From: Clostridium sp. CAG:273
Lineage (GTDB): Bacteria > Bacillota > Clostridia > TANB77 > CAG-508
Direction of reading: 5' to 3'
DNA length: 10,120 nucleotides
Assembly: GCA_000438355.1 (NCBI GenBank)
Contig: FR901481.1
Span: forward strand, 1 to 10,120
How positions within the stretch are numbered: position 1 is the stretch's first letter; each line of letters begins with the position of its first letter. This document shows positions 1-7,720 of this stretch, piece by piece. The position numbers and the translations under genes were made by a program. The notes beneath the pieces were generated by a model that was given only the letters and a program-made list of their open reading frames with translations, did not search any database and was not told the DNA's origin.

Positions 1-18
1 TGTTATAACTGTTTTCAT
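1..18 (-). CDS. Start of a further gene of the conjugation cluster (partial, runs off the window)
   Basis: Only the first six codons (MKTVIT) are in the window. The ATG at 18-16 lies one base after the TAG stop of the VirB4-like gene and is preceded by a good ribosome binding site (GAAGGGAG, read on the minus strand), so it is almost certainly the next gene of the same operon. In Gram-positive conjugation modules a polytopic VirB6/TrbL-like channel protein often follows the VirB4 ATPase, but nothing visible here identifies the product. Confidence 0.6.
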
Positions 19-19
19 A

Positions 20-1859
20 CTATTTTCTCCCTTCTATTATCTCTTTTTCAAAATCTGCTGATTCTACATTTGTTAGTATATGTTCACTGCCTACAAACAT
101 TAAGCATTCTCCTCTTTTTAATGACTTTATTTCTATTTTCTCTTTTTCAGATAAATTAGAATATTTTTCTAATACTTTTATATTTTCTTCTTCTAGTGAA
201 AAAAATGTTTTTATTTCCGAATTATTTAATATACTTCTTCCATATGTTCCATCTTCTAAGCTAAATAGATCTGCAACATCTTGTGTTATAGCCACTCCAC
301 TTCCTCCATATTTTCTTATAGTTTTAAATATTTTATAAATAAAACTTGCTACATCTTTATTTGAAGTTACTCCTATTAATCTCCATATTTCGTCTAAGTA
401 AATAGCTTTTTTTATTTTTCTATCTTTCTTAATTAAATCCCAAAACAAGTCGATGCAGACCCACATTGCATATTTTAAGTTTTCTTCTCCTAATTCGTAT
501 ATATCTGCTACAATCAATTTATTGTTTATAACTACATTTGTATAATTATTGAAAAATCTTAATGAACCTTTTACAAATGGAATTAATTTTGTTTTAAATA
601 TTTTTGTTTTGCTATCGTTTAAAATATTATAAAAATCTTCTAATATTGGCATATCATATGTATCTTTAAATACTGGCTTTATATTTATTTTATCTTTATT
701 ATTTTTATATAAAGTACTATCATCAAATGTTATCCCTTTTATTTTATACACTTCTATTAGCTTTTCCTCTAATAAAGCTTTTTCTTCTTCATTAATATTT
801 CCGAATATTAGATTAAAAAAACCAATTAATTTACTTATTTTATTTGCTAAGTAGCCTTGTTCTCCTTCTTCTAAGCTCTCTTCTCTTATGTCAAATATAT
901 TTATATATGAGTCTGAACTATGTCCTAATTTTAATAATAATCCATTTAAATTCTTACAAAGATTATTATATTCTCTTTCTGGATCTATAATATATTGTTC
1001 TATGCCTAATAATCTGCATCTTAAAATTAATAATTTTGTATAAAATGACTTTCCTGCTCCGGCTTGTTCCAAAAATACATATATTTGCGTTTTTATATTT
1101 ATTTTTGTCATATCTATCAATAAAAACTAATGAATTATTATAAATATTTGTACCTATGAATATGCCAGTTTCATCAAAAATAGCAGAAGAAATAAATGGA
1201 TATGTAGCTACCAAACCACTAGTTAAAATATTTCTTTTAGAAGCCTCTTTTACATCTGTATTGTTATCCATAAGAGGCAATATACTTTTAAATCCTTGTT
1301 CTTGCCTAAAATACGCTCTTATAGTTTGCATTCCTTTACTTTGTAAAATTCCCTCTATTTTATTTAATAAGTATTCTAATTCTTTTTCATCTGTGGAAAA
1401 TGTATTTACATATATGTATAAAAAGTATAAATCCTCATTATTTACTTGCATTTCTTTTCTTATATATTTAGCATCATTATATGTAAAAGCTGCAATATCA
1501 ATATCTTGCCTATTTTGATTTTTACCTTTTAAGTCTACTCCTACATTTCCTATATGATATGTTAAATTTCTTATTGTTTTATATGAATCTTGCTTTTCAT
1601 AAAAAATAGATATATTAATATTTATATTAGTATCTATTAAAGACTTTAAAATTAATTCCGATTGCTCTCGGTTATAATTAGTTACTAATATAACAGAAAA
1701 AAACATATTATCTATTTCTATGTATTTTGGATTATTTAAATTAATATATGATGGGCTTAAATAATCTTTATTTGAAAAAGTTCCTTCTAAGAAATTAAAT
1801 TTTTCTTCTGTTTGAATTTTTTTATTTTTAGAATTAAAAATAATATATTTCCTCCTCAT
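20..1859 (-). pseudogene. VirB4/TraE-type conjugative-transfer ATPase, frameshifted in Walker A
   Basis: VirB4-family ATPases power assembly and DNA transfer of type IV secretion systems at the membrane. The gene is in two frames. The first (from 1859 or, more likely, about 1841) encodes the N-terminal domain and reads normally to FIDRYDKNKYKNANICIFGTS. The second carries the rest of the P-loop domain: GAGKSFYTK, DPEREY, Walker B YLDEIWRLIG and the RKYGGSGVAITQD motif, ending at the TAG at 22-20. Removing one C of the minus-strand CC pair at 1062-1061 restores the classical FGTSGAGKSF Walker A and joins both frames into about 606 residues, a normal size for Gram-positive VirB4 proteins. The ATG at 1859 overlaps the AGGAGG (1856-1851). 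The start expected from spacing and from the family N-terminus (FNSKNKK...) is at 1841, where the codon is ATT. The gene follows the upstream gene by about 14 bp. As sequenced, no full-length ATPase can be made. Confidence 0.88.
1061..1062 (-). other. Single-base insertion (frameshift) in the VirB4 Walker A codons
   Basis: The minus strand reads GGA ACA AGC C GGA GCA GGA AAG TCA, where the lone C breaks the frame between Ser and Gly of GTSGAGKS. Deleting it gives an exact Walker A motif and a continuous reading frame. There is no long homopolymer and no obvious slippery heptamer at the site. It could be a true mutation or a sequence error; the sequence alone cannot decide. Confidence 0.85.
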
Positions 1860-1870
1860 TGAATAAAATT

Positions 1871-2434
1871 TTACATTAGATTTAAATTAATTCTTGTTTT
1901 GAAAAAAGAAAATAAAATTTCTAAAATGCTTTTTGTATTATTGTAACTTGTTACCACGTTTCCACATCTTGACAAACAATCTTTTATTTTAAAATATTGT
2001 TCGTTTAATTCTTCTATAGCATAATTTTCAATATTCGTATCTTTTTCATTATTACTTACATATTTTAATATAATATAAAAATTTTTTGATGATGACTTTT
2101 TATCATGATTAAGAGATTTGATATAATTAATATATTTTTGGGATATTTCTTTTATATTTTGAGAATCTTCTAATTTATTTATTTCTTTTATATGTTTATT
2201 TAAGTCTTCTTTTTTACTCTGGATTAATATTTGGAAATTAAAATCACAAGATTTTAAAAATATTTTGTAAGAATTTAAAATAGATTCTTTTTCTAATTCA
2301 GACTTTAGATTAAAATTAATTGGTTTTACATTTAAAATTTTTACATATGTTATCTTATTAATTTTTATAATACCATTATCTAAAATTTTCTCAAACGGTA
2401 GCCATTCTTGTACTGAAAGTTTCTTTTTATTAAT
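1871..2434 (-). CDS. Conjugation-cluster protein of the TraC-like type, ATT in place of a start codon
   Basis: An open frame of about 187 residues runs to the TAA at 1873-1871 with no in-frame ATG or GTG near its beginning, so standard gene finders miss it. It reads NKKKLSVQEWLPFEKI at the start, then a basic, charged protein with no signal peptide or membrane helix, ending FKTRINLNLM. A perfect ribosome binding site, AAGGAGGT (2448-2441), lies 7 nt before the ATT at 2434 (another ATT is at 2437). The N-terminal pattern with EWLPFEKILDNGIIK and SELEKESILNSYK resembles, from memory, proteins encoded just before VirB4 in clostridial conjugative elements (TraC-like). It lies 14 bp before the ribosome binding site of virB4. 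The start is either a rare AUU start or a lost ATG. The function is inferred from context only. Confidence 0.72.
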   Translation of the reverse strand: MNKKKLSVQEWLPFEKILDNGIIKINKITYVKILNVKPINFNLKSELEKESILNSYKIFLKSCDFNFQILIQSKKEDLNKHIKEINKLEDSQNIKEISQKYINYIKSLNHDKKSSSKNFYIILKYVSNNEKDTNIENYAIEELNEQYFKIKDCLSRCGNVVTSYNNTKSILEILFSFFKTRINLNLM

Positions 2435-2440
2435 AATTTT

Positions 2441-2448
2441 ACCTCCTT
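2441..2448 (-). promoter_or_regulatory. Strong ribosome binding site before an ATT codon
   Basis: AAGGAGGT is a full match to the anti-Shine-Dalgarno sequence. The codon at the ideal spacing (7 nt) is ATT at 2434, with a second ATT 4 nt away at 2437. This site fixes the left end of the gene as translated, despite the missing ATG. Confidence 0.75.
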
Positions 2449-2454
2449 GTGTAT

Positions 2455-2483
2455 ATAATATGTACTTTTTTTACATAAGTCAA
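2455..2483 (-). promoter_or_regulatory. Sigma-70-type promoter of the conjugation cluster
   Basis: On the minus strand TTGACT (2483-2478) is followed after 17 bp by TATTAT (2460-2455); each box matches consensus at five of six positions with ideal spacing. The predicted transcript would begin near 2448, at the first bases of the ribosome binding site, so the leader is very short. This suggests the cluster's transcription starts here and not at gyrB. Confidence 0.6.
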
Positions 2484-2679
2484 GTTTTTTTGATAGACAT
2501 TTTTCGACATATTTTTCTTTTATTATTATTTTGCAAATATTTTTATTATTTTTAAATTAAATAAAAATAGTTTTTTTATTTTTTATGAATAATTTTTTTA
2601 ATTTATAACATAATAAGAGTATAAGGTTTATATTAGTTGAAATAAGAGTAATATAAGATTAGTTTATGGTTTTATATTG

Positions 2680-2944
2680 TTCGAGCAAAGATGATTAATA
2701 GTTTTATTTTAGATTATTAATTGTCGGCGATGAGAGTATATTTTTTGTATTTAAGCTGTACTTATTCTGTTTTTCTCTTTAATTTTTAATTCTTTATCCT
2801 CTATTCATTGTATGGTTGAAAATATGTAAAATATATTCAAAGTTACGAGTGTTCTTATATTTGCTAATGATTGTTATTAGTCCCTATGGGATGAATATAG
2901 TTATTATGAATATATTTGCATTCAAGCAAATGATTAATATTTTA
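2680..2944. repeat. Imperfect direct repeat, two copies (2680-2706 and 2921-2944)
   Basis: TTCGAGCAAAGATGATTAAT at 2680 and TTCAAGCAAATGATTAAT at 2921 share most positions, with a short indel, and both continue into a TTTTA block. In each copy the AGCAA(A) segment can pair with upstream sequence: ATTTGC 2914-2919 with GCAAAT 2926-2931, and a weaker TTGT/GCAA pairing near 2678-2688. The function is unknown. Confidence 0.45.
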
Positions 2945-3031
2945 GGTTAATAGCTTATTTATATAGTAATATATATTAGGTTAGATATTTGGAATATTAG
3001 TTTTAGCTGAAGATTAATATGGGCTTTATGA

Positions 3032-3067
3032 TAATAGCCGAGATGAATATTTCAGTCTCGGCTATTA
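3032..3067. terminator. Strong hairpin downstream of gyrB, without U-tract
   Basis: TAATAGCCGAGA (3032-3043) and TCTCGGCTATTA (3056-3067) form a perfect 12-bp stem. The 12-base loop can itself pair GAA with TTC. It is the most GC-rich patch in an otherwise AT-rich gap and lies about 140 bp after the gyrB stop. Neither strand has a T-run directly after the stem, so it may be a 3'-end stabilising or processing hairpin rather than a classical terminator. The hairpin itself is certain; its role is not. Confidence 0.6.
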
Positions 3068-3128
3068 AAATATTAAATAACATAAAATTATTTTTTTATT
3101 TAACATTTTTTATAAATTTTTGTTGTAG

Positions 3129-3160
3129 TTTTCCACAAGTTGTTCTTTTGTTGTGGATAT
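3129..3160. other. Two near-consensus DnaA boxes in a small inverted repeat after gyrB
   Basis: TTTTCCACA (plus, 3129-3137) and ATATCCACA (minus, 3160-3152) each differ from TTATCCACA at one position and face each other. CCACAA (3133-3138) and TTGTGG (3151-3156) can also pair as a hairpin just after the gyrB stop. They may be accessory DnaA sites or simply a hairpin in the gyrB 3' region. Confidence 0.4.
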
Positions 3161-3206
3161 TTATTATTTTTTTATTATTTCTCATTAATTATTTATAGAA
3201 AAATTT

Positions 3207-5135
3207 TTAAATGTCTAAGTTTCTAACATATTTAGCATTTTCTTCTATAAATTGTCTTCTTGGACCAATTTCATCTCCCATAAGCATTGTAAATGTTTCA
3301 TCTGCCTTTTGTGCATCTTCAAGTTTTACTTTTATTAAAATTCTACTTTCTGGGTTCATTGTTGTATCCCATAATTGTTCTGGATTCATTTCTCCTAAAC
3401 CTTTATATCTTTGTATTCCTACACTATCTCTTGCAATTCCTTTTTCTGCTAAGTCTTTAAATGCTTTATCCAAATCTTCGTCTGTATAACAGTAAATATC
3501 TTGCATTCCTTTTTTAGACAATTTATATAGTGGTGGTTGAGCTAAATATACATTTCCATTTTCTATTAATGGTCTCATATATCTAAAGAAGAATGTTAAT
3601 AATAATGTTCTAATATGAGCACCATCAACATCGGCATCTGCCATTATTATTACTTTACCATATCTTATTTTGGTAATATCAAAGTCATTTCCTATTCCTG
3701 CTCCTACTGCTAATATAACTGGTTGTAACTTTTCGTTATTATATATTTTATCTGCTCTTGACTTTTCTACATTAAGCATTTTTCCCCATAGAGGAAGTAT
3801 TGCTTGGAATTTTCTATCTCTTCCTTGTTTTGCACTACCACCTGCAGAATCGCCCTCTACTATATATATTTCACATTCTTCGGAATTTTTGCTACTACAA
3901 TCTGCTAGCTTTCCTGGTAAAGTTGTAGATTCTAAAGCAGATTTTCTTCTTACTAATTCTCTTGCTTTTCTAGCAGCCTCTCTTGCTCTAGAAGCACTAA
4001 TGCATTTTTCAAGTATTGCTTTTGCTACTGAAGGATTTTCTTCTAAAAATGTTGATAATGAGTCATTTACTAAATTAGAAACAATTCCAGTAACATTACT
4101 ATTCCCAAGTTTTGTCTTAGTTTGTCCTTCAAATTGTGGTTCTTTTACTTTTACAGAAACTACTGCTGTAATTCCCTCTCTTATGTCTTCTCCTTGTAGA
4201 TTACTATCTTTTTCTTTTAATATGTTATGTCCTCTTGCATAATCATTAAATGCCTTTGTTAGTCCTCTTTTAAAGCCTTCTAAGTGTGTTCCACCTTCTA
4301 TAGTGTTAATATTATTAACAAATGTTAATATATTTTCCGAATAAGAAGTTGTATATTGAATAGCTATTTCTGTAGGTACTTCTCCATCTTTTTCTATATA
4401 AATTGGTTTTGCATTTATTTTTTCTTTACTTTTATTTAAATATTCAACGAAAGATTTTACTCCGCCTTCAAAAAGAAACTCAGATTTTTTATTTGGTTCT
4501 TCTCTTAAATCTTCTATTACAATTTTTAATCCTTTTGTTAAAAATGCAACTTCTCTAAATCTTTCTTCTAGTGTATTAAAATCATAATTTAATGTTTCGA
4601 AAATTGTTCCATCTGCGAAAAATCTAACTTTTGTACCTGTTTTATTAGAATCTCCTATTCTTTTTAATGATTCAACAGTTTTTCCTCTATTAAACTTCAT
4701 TTGGTAAATTCCGCCATCTCTTTGAATTGTAACTTCTGTCCATTCTGACAATGCATTAACAACAGATGCACCAACACCATGAAGTCCTCCAGATACTTTA
4801 TATCCACTATCTCCACCAAATTTTCCACCAGCATGTAATTTAGTATAAACAGTTTCTGCTGCTGATATTTTTGTTTTTGGATGAACATCTACTGGTATTC
4901 CTCTACCATTATCTTCTACAGATATAATGTTTCCTTGTTCTATTTTTATATTTATTTGTGTACAATAACCAGCTAAAGCTTCATCCACGCAGTTATCTAC
5001 AATTTCATATACTAAATGGTGTAATCCTCTTATAGAAACACTACCTATATACATACCAGGTCTTTTTCTTACTGCTTCTAATCCCTCCAATACTTGTATT
5101 TGTTCTGCATTATACTCATGTTCAAATTTTTCCAT
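3207..5135 (-). CDS. gyrB: DNA gyrase subunit B
   Basis: GyrB is the ATPase subunit of the type IIA topoisomerase that introduces negative supercoils; it acts with GyrA, which is not in the window. All 642 residues are present, a normal length. The GHKL ATPase domain shows EIVDNCVDEALAG (E44, N48), DNGRGIP (75-81) and SGGLHGVGAS (115-124). The transducer domain has the QTKTKLGNS ATP-contact loop (338-346). The TOPRIM domain shows EGDSAGGSA (427-435) and DADVDGAHIR (500-509), and the C-terminus QRYKGLGEMNPEQLW is typical. The PLRGK position of other GyrBs is PLWGK here (W450), a variant I recall from clostridial GyrBs. The ATG at 5135 has AGGAGG (5150-5145) at 9 nt. It is the last gene of the dnaN-recF-remB-gyrB run. 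Confidence 0.98.
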   Translation of the reverse strand: MEKFEHEYNAEQIQVLEGLEAVRKRPGMYIGSVSIRGLHHLVYEIVDNCVDEALAGYCTQINIKIEQGNIISVEDNGRGIPVDVHPKTKISAAETVYTKLHAGGKFGGDSGYKVSGGLHGVGASVVNALSEWTEVTIQRDGGIYQMKFNRGKTVESLKRIGDSNKTGTKVRFFADGTIFETLNYDFNTLEERFREVAFLTKGLKIVIEDLREEPNKKSEFLFEGGVKSFVEYLNKSKEKINAKPIYIEKDGEVPTEIAIQYTTSYSENILTFVNNINTIEGGTHLEGFKRGLTKAFNDYARGHNILKEKDSNLQGEDIREGITAVVSVKVKEPQFEGQTKTKLGNSNVTGIVSNLVNDSLSTFLEENPSVAKAILEKCISASRAREAARKARELVRRKSALESTTLPGKLADCSSKNSEECEIYIVEGDSAGGSAKQGRDRKFQAILPLWGKMLNVEKSRADKIYNNEKLQPVILAVGAGIGNDFDITKIRYGKVIIMADADVDGAHIRTLLLTFFFRYMRPLIENGNVYLAQPPLYKLSKKGMQDIYCYTDEDLDKAFKDLAEKGIARDSVGIQRYKGLGEMNPEQLWDTTMNPESRILIKVKLEDAQKADETFTMLMGDEIGPRRQFIEENAKYVRNLDI

Positions 5136-5191
5136 TAATTATTTCCTCCTTAGCCTTAGCTTAAAAATACTTATTTTTATTAAATAAAATA

Positions 5192-5449
5192 TTAACTTAC
5201 TTTTAAGTTACATCTTCTAGCAATTGTTCTAGAAGATATACTTGTTACATATCCTTTTAAAATACTATTATTTTCACATAATATTAATGTTTTTTTCTTA
5301 TCTTCTGCTACATCTATAATATTATCACTAATTCCTATATTTTTGCAAATATCTTTTAAATCATTTTTTCTAGTTAAAGCTCTAATATCTAAAATTACTA
5401 ATATATTATCCGAATTTATTACACTTTCTTTTCCTATATGTACATACAT
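5192..5449 (-). CDS. remB: RemB/YaaB-like DUF370 protein (extracellular matrix regulator family)
   Basis: An 85-residue protein of the DUF370 family. In Bacillus subtilis the relative RemB (YaaB) is encoded between recF and gyrB and promotes biofilm matrix gene expression, while the related RemA is a DNA-binding activator. The sequence starts MYVHIGKESVINSDNILVIL, matching the RemB pattern MYIHLG...I..IFD, and has a basic end (SSRTIARRCNLKVS) as in RemB proteins. Its ATG overlaps the recF stop by one base (TAATG), which implies translational coupling. The family and position are well supported; a role in matrix control in this organism is inferred. Confidence 0.85.
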   Translation of the reverse strand: MYVHIGKESVINSDNILVILDIRALTRKNDLKDICKNIGISDNIIDVAEDKKKTLILCENNSILKGYVTSISSRTIARRCNLKVS

Positions 5450-6513
5450 TAATAAATTTCTCCTTTTTTTACATTAAATAATTTATAATCTAATTTATTT
5501 AATTCTAATTTATCTGTACATGTTATTATTACTTGTGTATTCTTTATATTATTTAAAAAATTATTTCTTCTTTTTTCATCCAATTCAGACATAAAATCAT
5601 CTAATAATAAAATTGGATATTCTCCTATTTCTTCATATATAACTTGTAATTCTGATAATTTTAAAGTAAGAATAACCGTTCTATTTTGACCTTGTGAACC
5701 ATATATATTTACTTCTTTTTCATTTATATATACTACAAAATCATCTCTGTGTATTCCTTTAGTTGTGTAACCTTTTATAATATCTAATTTTGTTCTTTCT
5801 TTTAGTAATTTTAAATATCCTTCTTTATTAGAACAATCTGATAAATATTTTATTTCTATTTTTTCATTTCCATCTGTTATATTTTTATGAATATTATTTA
5901 TTTTACTTTTTAGTTTTTCTATAAATTCATATCTATATTCAAAAATTTTTATTGCATATTCTGCTAATTTTTCATTCCATATATCTAACATTTCAGTACT
6001 AACATTTTGTTCTTTTATTTGTCTTAAATAATTATTTCTTTGTTCTATAGTTTTTAAATATTGATTTAAAACATATACATAATTAGGTCTTAATTGGCCA
6101 ATCATCATGTCTAAAAATCTTCTTCTTTTTGCTGGTCCATCTTTTAAAATATTTATATCATCTGGAGTAAAAATTACTAAATTAATATTTCCTAAAAGTT
6201 CGCTTAATTTTTTTAATTTTACTCCATTTAATTTTACTTCTTTTTTATTTGATATATTTATTTGAATTTTTCCTTCTCTATCACTTTTCTTATAAAAAGT
6301 AGAAACATTTAAAAATTCTTTATCAAGTTTTATTAATTCTTTTTCTTTACTTGTTCTAAAAGATTTTCCAAAAGCAGATAAAAATATAGCTTCTAAAATA
6401 TTAGTTTTTCCTTGTGCATTATCTCCATAAATTACATTTATGTTTTTATTAAATTCTACTATCTGTTCTTCATAATTTCTAAAATTATTTAAAATTACTT
6501 TTTCTATATACAT
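5449..6513 (-). CDS. recF: DNA replication/repair protein RecF
   Basis: RecF is an SMC-like ATPase that, with RecO and RecR, helps load RecA at single-strand gaps and stalled forks. The 354 residues give a normal length. Visible are the Walker A GDNAQGKTN (30-38), the ABC signature-like YGSQGQNRT (271-279), Walker B ILLLDDFMSELD (301-312) and the N-terminal VILNNFRNYEE that opens RecF proteins. The ATG at 6513 has only a weak ribosome binding site (AAGGAC), 29 bp after dnaN, so it probably relies on translation from dnaN. Its stop overlaps the remB start. Confidence 0.97.
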   Translation of the reverse strand: MYIEKVILNNFRNYEEQIVEFNKNINVIYGDNAQGKTNILEAIFLSAFGKSFRTSKEKELIKLDKEFLNVSTFYKKSDREGKIQINISNKKEVKLNGVKLKKLSELLGNINLVIFTPDDINILKDGPAKRRRFLDMMIGQLRPNYVYVLNQYLKTIEQRNNYLRQIKEQNVSTEMLDIWNEKLAEYAIKIFEYRYEFIEKLKSKINNIHKNITDGNEKIEIKYLSDCSNKEGYLKLLKERTKLDIIKGYTTKGIHRDDFVVYINEKEVNIYGSQGQNRTVILTLKLSELQVIYEEIGEYPILLLDDFMSELDEKRRNNFLNNIKNTQVIITCTDKLELNKLDYKLFNVKKGEIY

Positions 6514-6542
6514 TTTTTGTCCTTATTGTTTTTAAGTTTAAA

Positions 6543-7658
6543 TTATTCTTTCATTCTAATAGGTAAAATCATGTATGTATAATCTCCTTCTTCAACAGGT
6601 TTTATAATACATGGTGAAATACTTGTCCCAAAATTTACAAATATCTCTTGATCATCTATTGCTCTTAATGCATCTAAGAAATATTTTGGATTGAATCCTG
6701 CTTCTAAATTTTGTCCTTCTGTTGTTACATACATTTCTTCTTTAGCATCTCCTGTTTGATTTGTACAAGAAATTGTTACTTTTCCTATATCTATTGTTAC
6801 TTTAACAGGATATTTTTTTTCTTTTTCTATACTAGATGATGATATTAAACTTACTCTCTCAAAGCAATCTTGTATAGAATTTTTATCTACTCTTATTCTT
6901 GTTTCCCATGTTGATGGAATAACACTTGAATAATTTAAAAATTCTCCATCTAATAATCTAGTAACTATTTTGCAATTTTCCATTTCAAATAATGCTTGGT
7001 TTTTAGCAACTCCTATTTTAATAGTATCAAATGAGTCTAAAATTATTTTATTTATTTCATTTAAACTTCTTCCAGGAATTACTGCTGCAAAATCATTTAC
7101 TTGTTGTTGTAACATTTTAGTTTTCCATGCTAATCTAAATCCATCTACTGCTACTACGTTTAATCTATTGTTTTTTATTTCAAATAAACAACCTGTAAAT
7201 ATAGGTCTATTTTCTTCTGTACTAACAGCAAAAATTGTTTTTCTTATCATTTCCTTTAAAGAGTTTTGTTCTATTTCTAAAGAATTCTCTATATTTATTT
7301 TTGGTAATTCAGGAAATTCTTCTGGATTCATTGTTGCCAATTTATATAAAGAACCTTCACATTCTATTACTAATAAATTATTTTCATTTAAAGTAATTTT
7401 TATATCTGAATCTGGTAATTTTCTTATTATTTCACTAAACATTATACTATTAACAACTGTACTTCCTTGTTCTTGAACATTACAATTAATAATATATTCT
7501 ATACCTAATTCTAAATCATATGTTGTAAATTTAACTTCGTTATCATTTGTTTGAATTAATATTCCTTCTAATATAGGCATTGTTGTTCTAACAGCAACTG
7601 CTTTTGTTACGGAATTAATAGCTTTAAGGATATTATCCTTTTCACAAACAAATTTCAT
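6543..7658 (-). CDS. dnaN: DNA polymerase III beta subunit (sliding clamp)
   Basis: The beta clamp encircles DNA and tethers the replicative polymerase and many repair proteins. At 371 residues, of family-typical length, it begins MKFVCEKDNILKAINSVTKAV and ends YMILPIRMKE; the M/L-P-x-R end is the conserved C-terminus near the partner-binding pocket. Internal blocks such as NPEEFPELP and VAVDGFRLAW are family hallmarks. The ATG at 7658 follows AAAGGAG (7675-7669). It lies next to the dnaA-dnaN origin segment. No convincing separate promoter was seen, so read-through from dnaA is likely. Confidence 0.98.
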   Translation of the reverse strand: MKFVCEKDNILKAINSVTKAVAVRTTMPILEGILIQTNDNEVKFTTYDLELGIEYIINCNVQEQGSTVVNSIMFSEIIRKLPDSDIKITLNENNLLVIECEGSLYKLATMNPEEFPELPKINIENSLEIEQNSLKEMIRKTIFAVSTEENRPIFTGCLFEIKNNRLNVVAVDGFRLAWKTKMLQQQVNDFAAVIPGRSLNEINKIILDSFDTIKIGVAKNQALFEMENCKIVTRLLDGEFLNYSSVIPSTWETRIRVDKNSIQDCFERVSLISSSSIEKEKKYPVKVTIDIGKVTISCTNQTGDAKEEMYVTTEGQNLEAGFNPKYFLDALRAIDDQEIFVNFGTSISPCIIKPVEEGDYTYMILPIRMKE

Positions 7659-7672
7659 TTTAATTCAACTCC

Positions 7673-7698
7673 TTTTATTATAATAATTAATATATATT
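7673..7698. other. AT-rich stretch next to the DnaA-trios (probable DNA unwinding element)
   Basis: Apart from the bases at its edges this stretch is wholly A and T (TTATTATAATAATTAATATA and flanks) and directly follows the trio array on the dnaN side. In B. subtilis the unwinding element has this same placement: DnaA boxes, short GC-richer step, trios, then an AT run. The assignment rests on layout and composition. Confidence 0.65.
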
Positions 7699-7716
7699 TA
7701 GTAGTAGTAATAGTAG
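7699..7716. promoter_or_regulatory. DnaA-trio array of oriC
   Basis: Six consecutive triplets TAG TAG TAG TAA TAG TAG occupy the plus strand. Read in the dnaA-to-dnaN direction the other strand is CTACTATTACTACTACTA, closely like the trio element of the B. subtilis origin, which DnaA uses to bind one strand and open the duplex. A GC-containing step (GTCA, 7717-7720) and an imperfect DnaA box (7721-7729) lie on one side and an AT run on the other, the expected order. Confidence 0.8.
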
Positions 7717-7720
7717 GTCA

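Larger units (their letters stand above)
2449..3206. other. Gene-free, extremely AT-rich stretch between the conjugation cluster and gyrB
   Basis: I find no convincing coding frame on either strand: the longest ATG frames are about 20 codons and lack ribosome binding sites. The stretch holds the leftward promoter of the conjugation cluster, imperfect direct repeats (2612-2621 with 2641-2650, and 2680-2706 with 2921-2944), small hairpins, the strong hairpin at 3032-3067 and two near DnaA boxes at 3129-3160. No known RNA family was recognised. Confidence 0.7.

Noticed and set aside
1046..1070. Programmed frameshift in virB4
   Set aside because: No slippery heptamer, stop codon or stimulatory structure was seen, and without the shift Walker A is lost. 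It is kept only as a remote possibility.
1857..1859. ATG at 1859 as the true virB4 start
   Set aside because: It overlaps the AGGAGG and has no ribosome binding site of its own; the family-like N-terminus begins after it.
2731..2787. Small hydrophobic peptide frame (MRVYFLYLS...)
   Set aside because: Eighteen codons, no ribosome binding site, and such frames are common by chance in this base composition.
2891..2950. Short plus-strand frame of 19 codons starting MNIVIMNIF
   Set aside because: No ribosome binding site and it overlaps the hairpin and repeat; probably chance.
3670..4242. Plus-strand open frame opposite gyrB, and similar frames opposite dnaN and virB4
   Set aside because: Antisense shadows of well-supported genes, without ribosome binding sites or recognisable domains.
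7677..7682. TATAAT on the minus strand as a dnaN promoter -10 box
   Set aside because: No -35 box at proper spacing (the trio array is there) and the start would fall inside the dnaN ribosome binding site.
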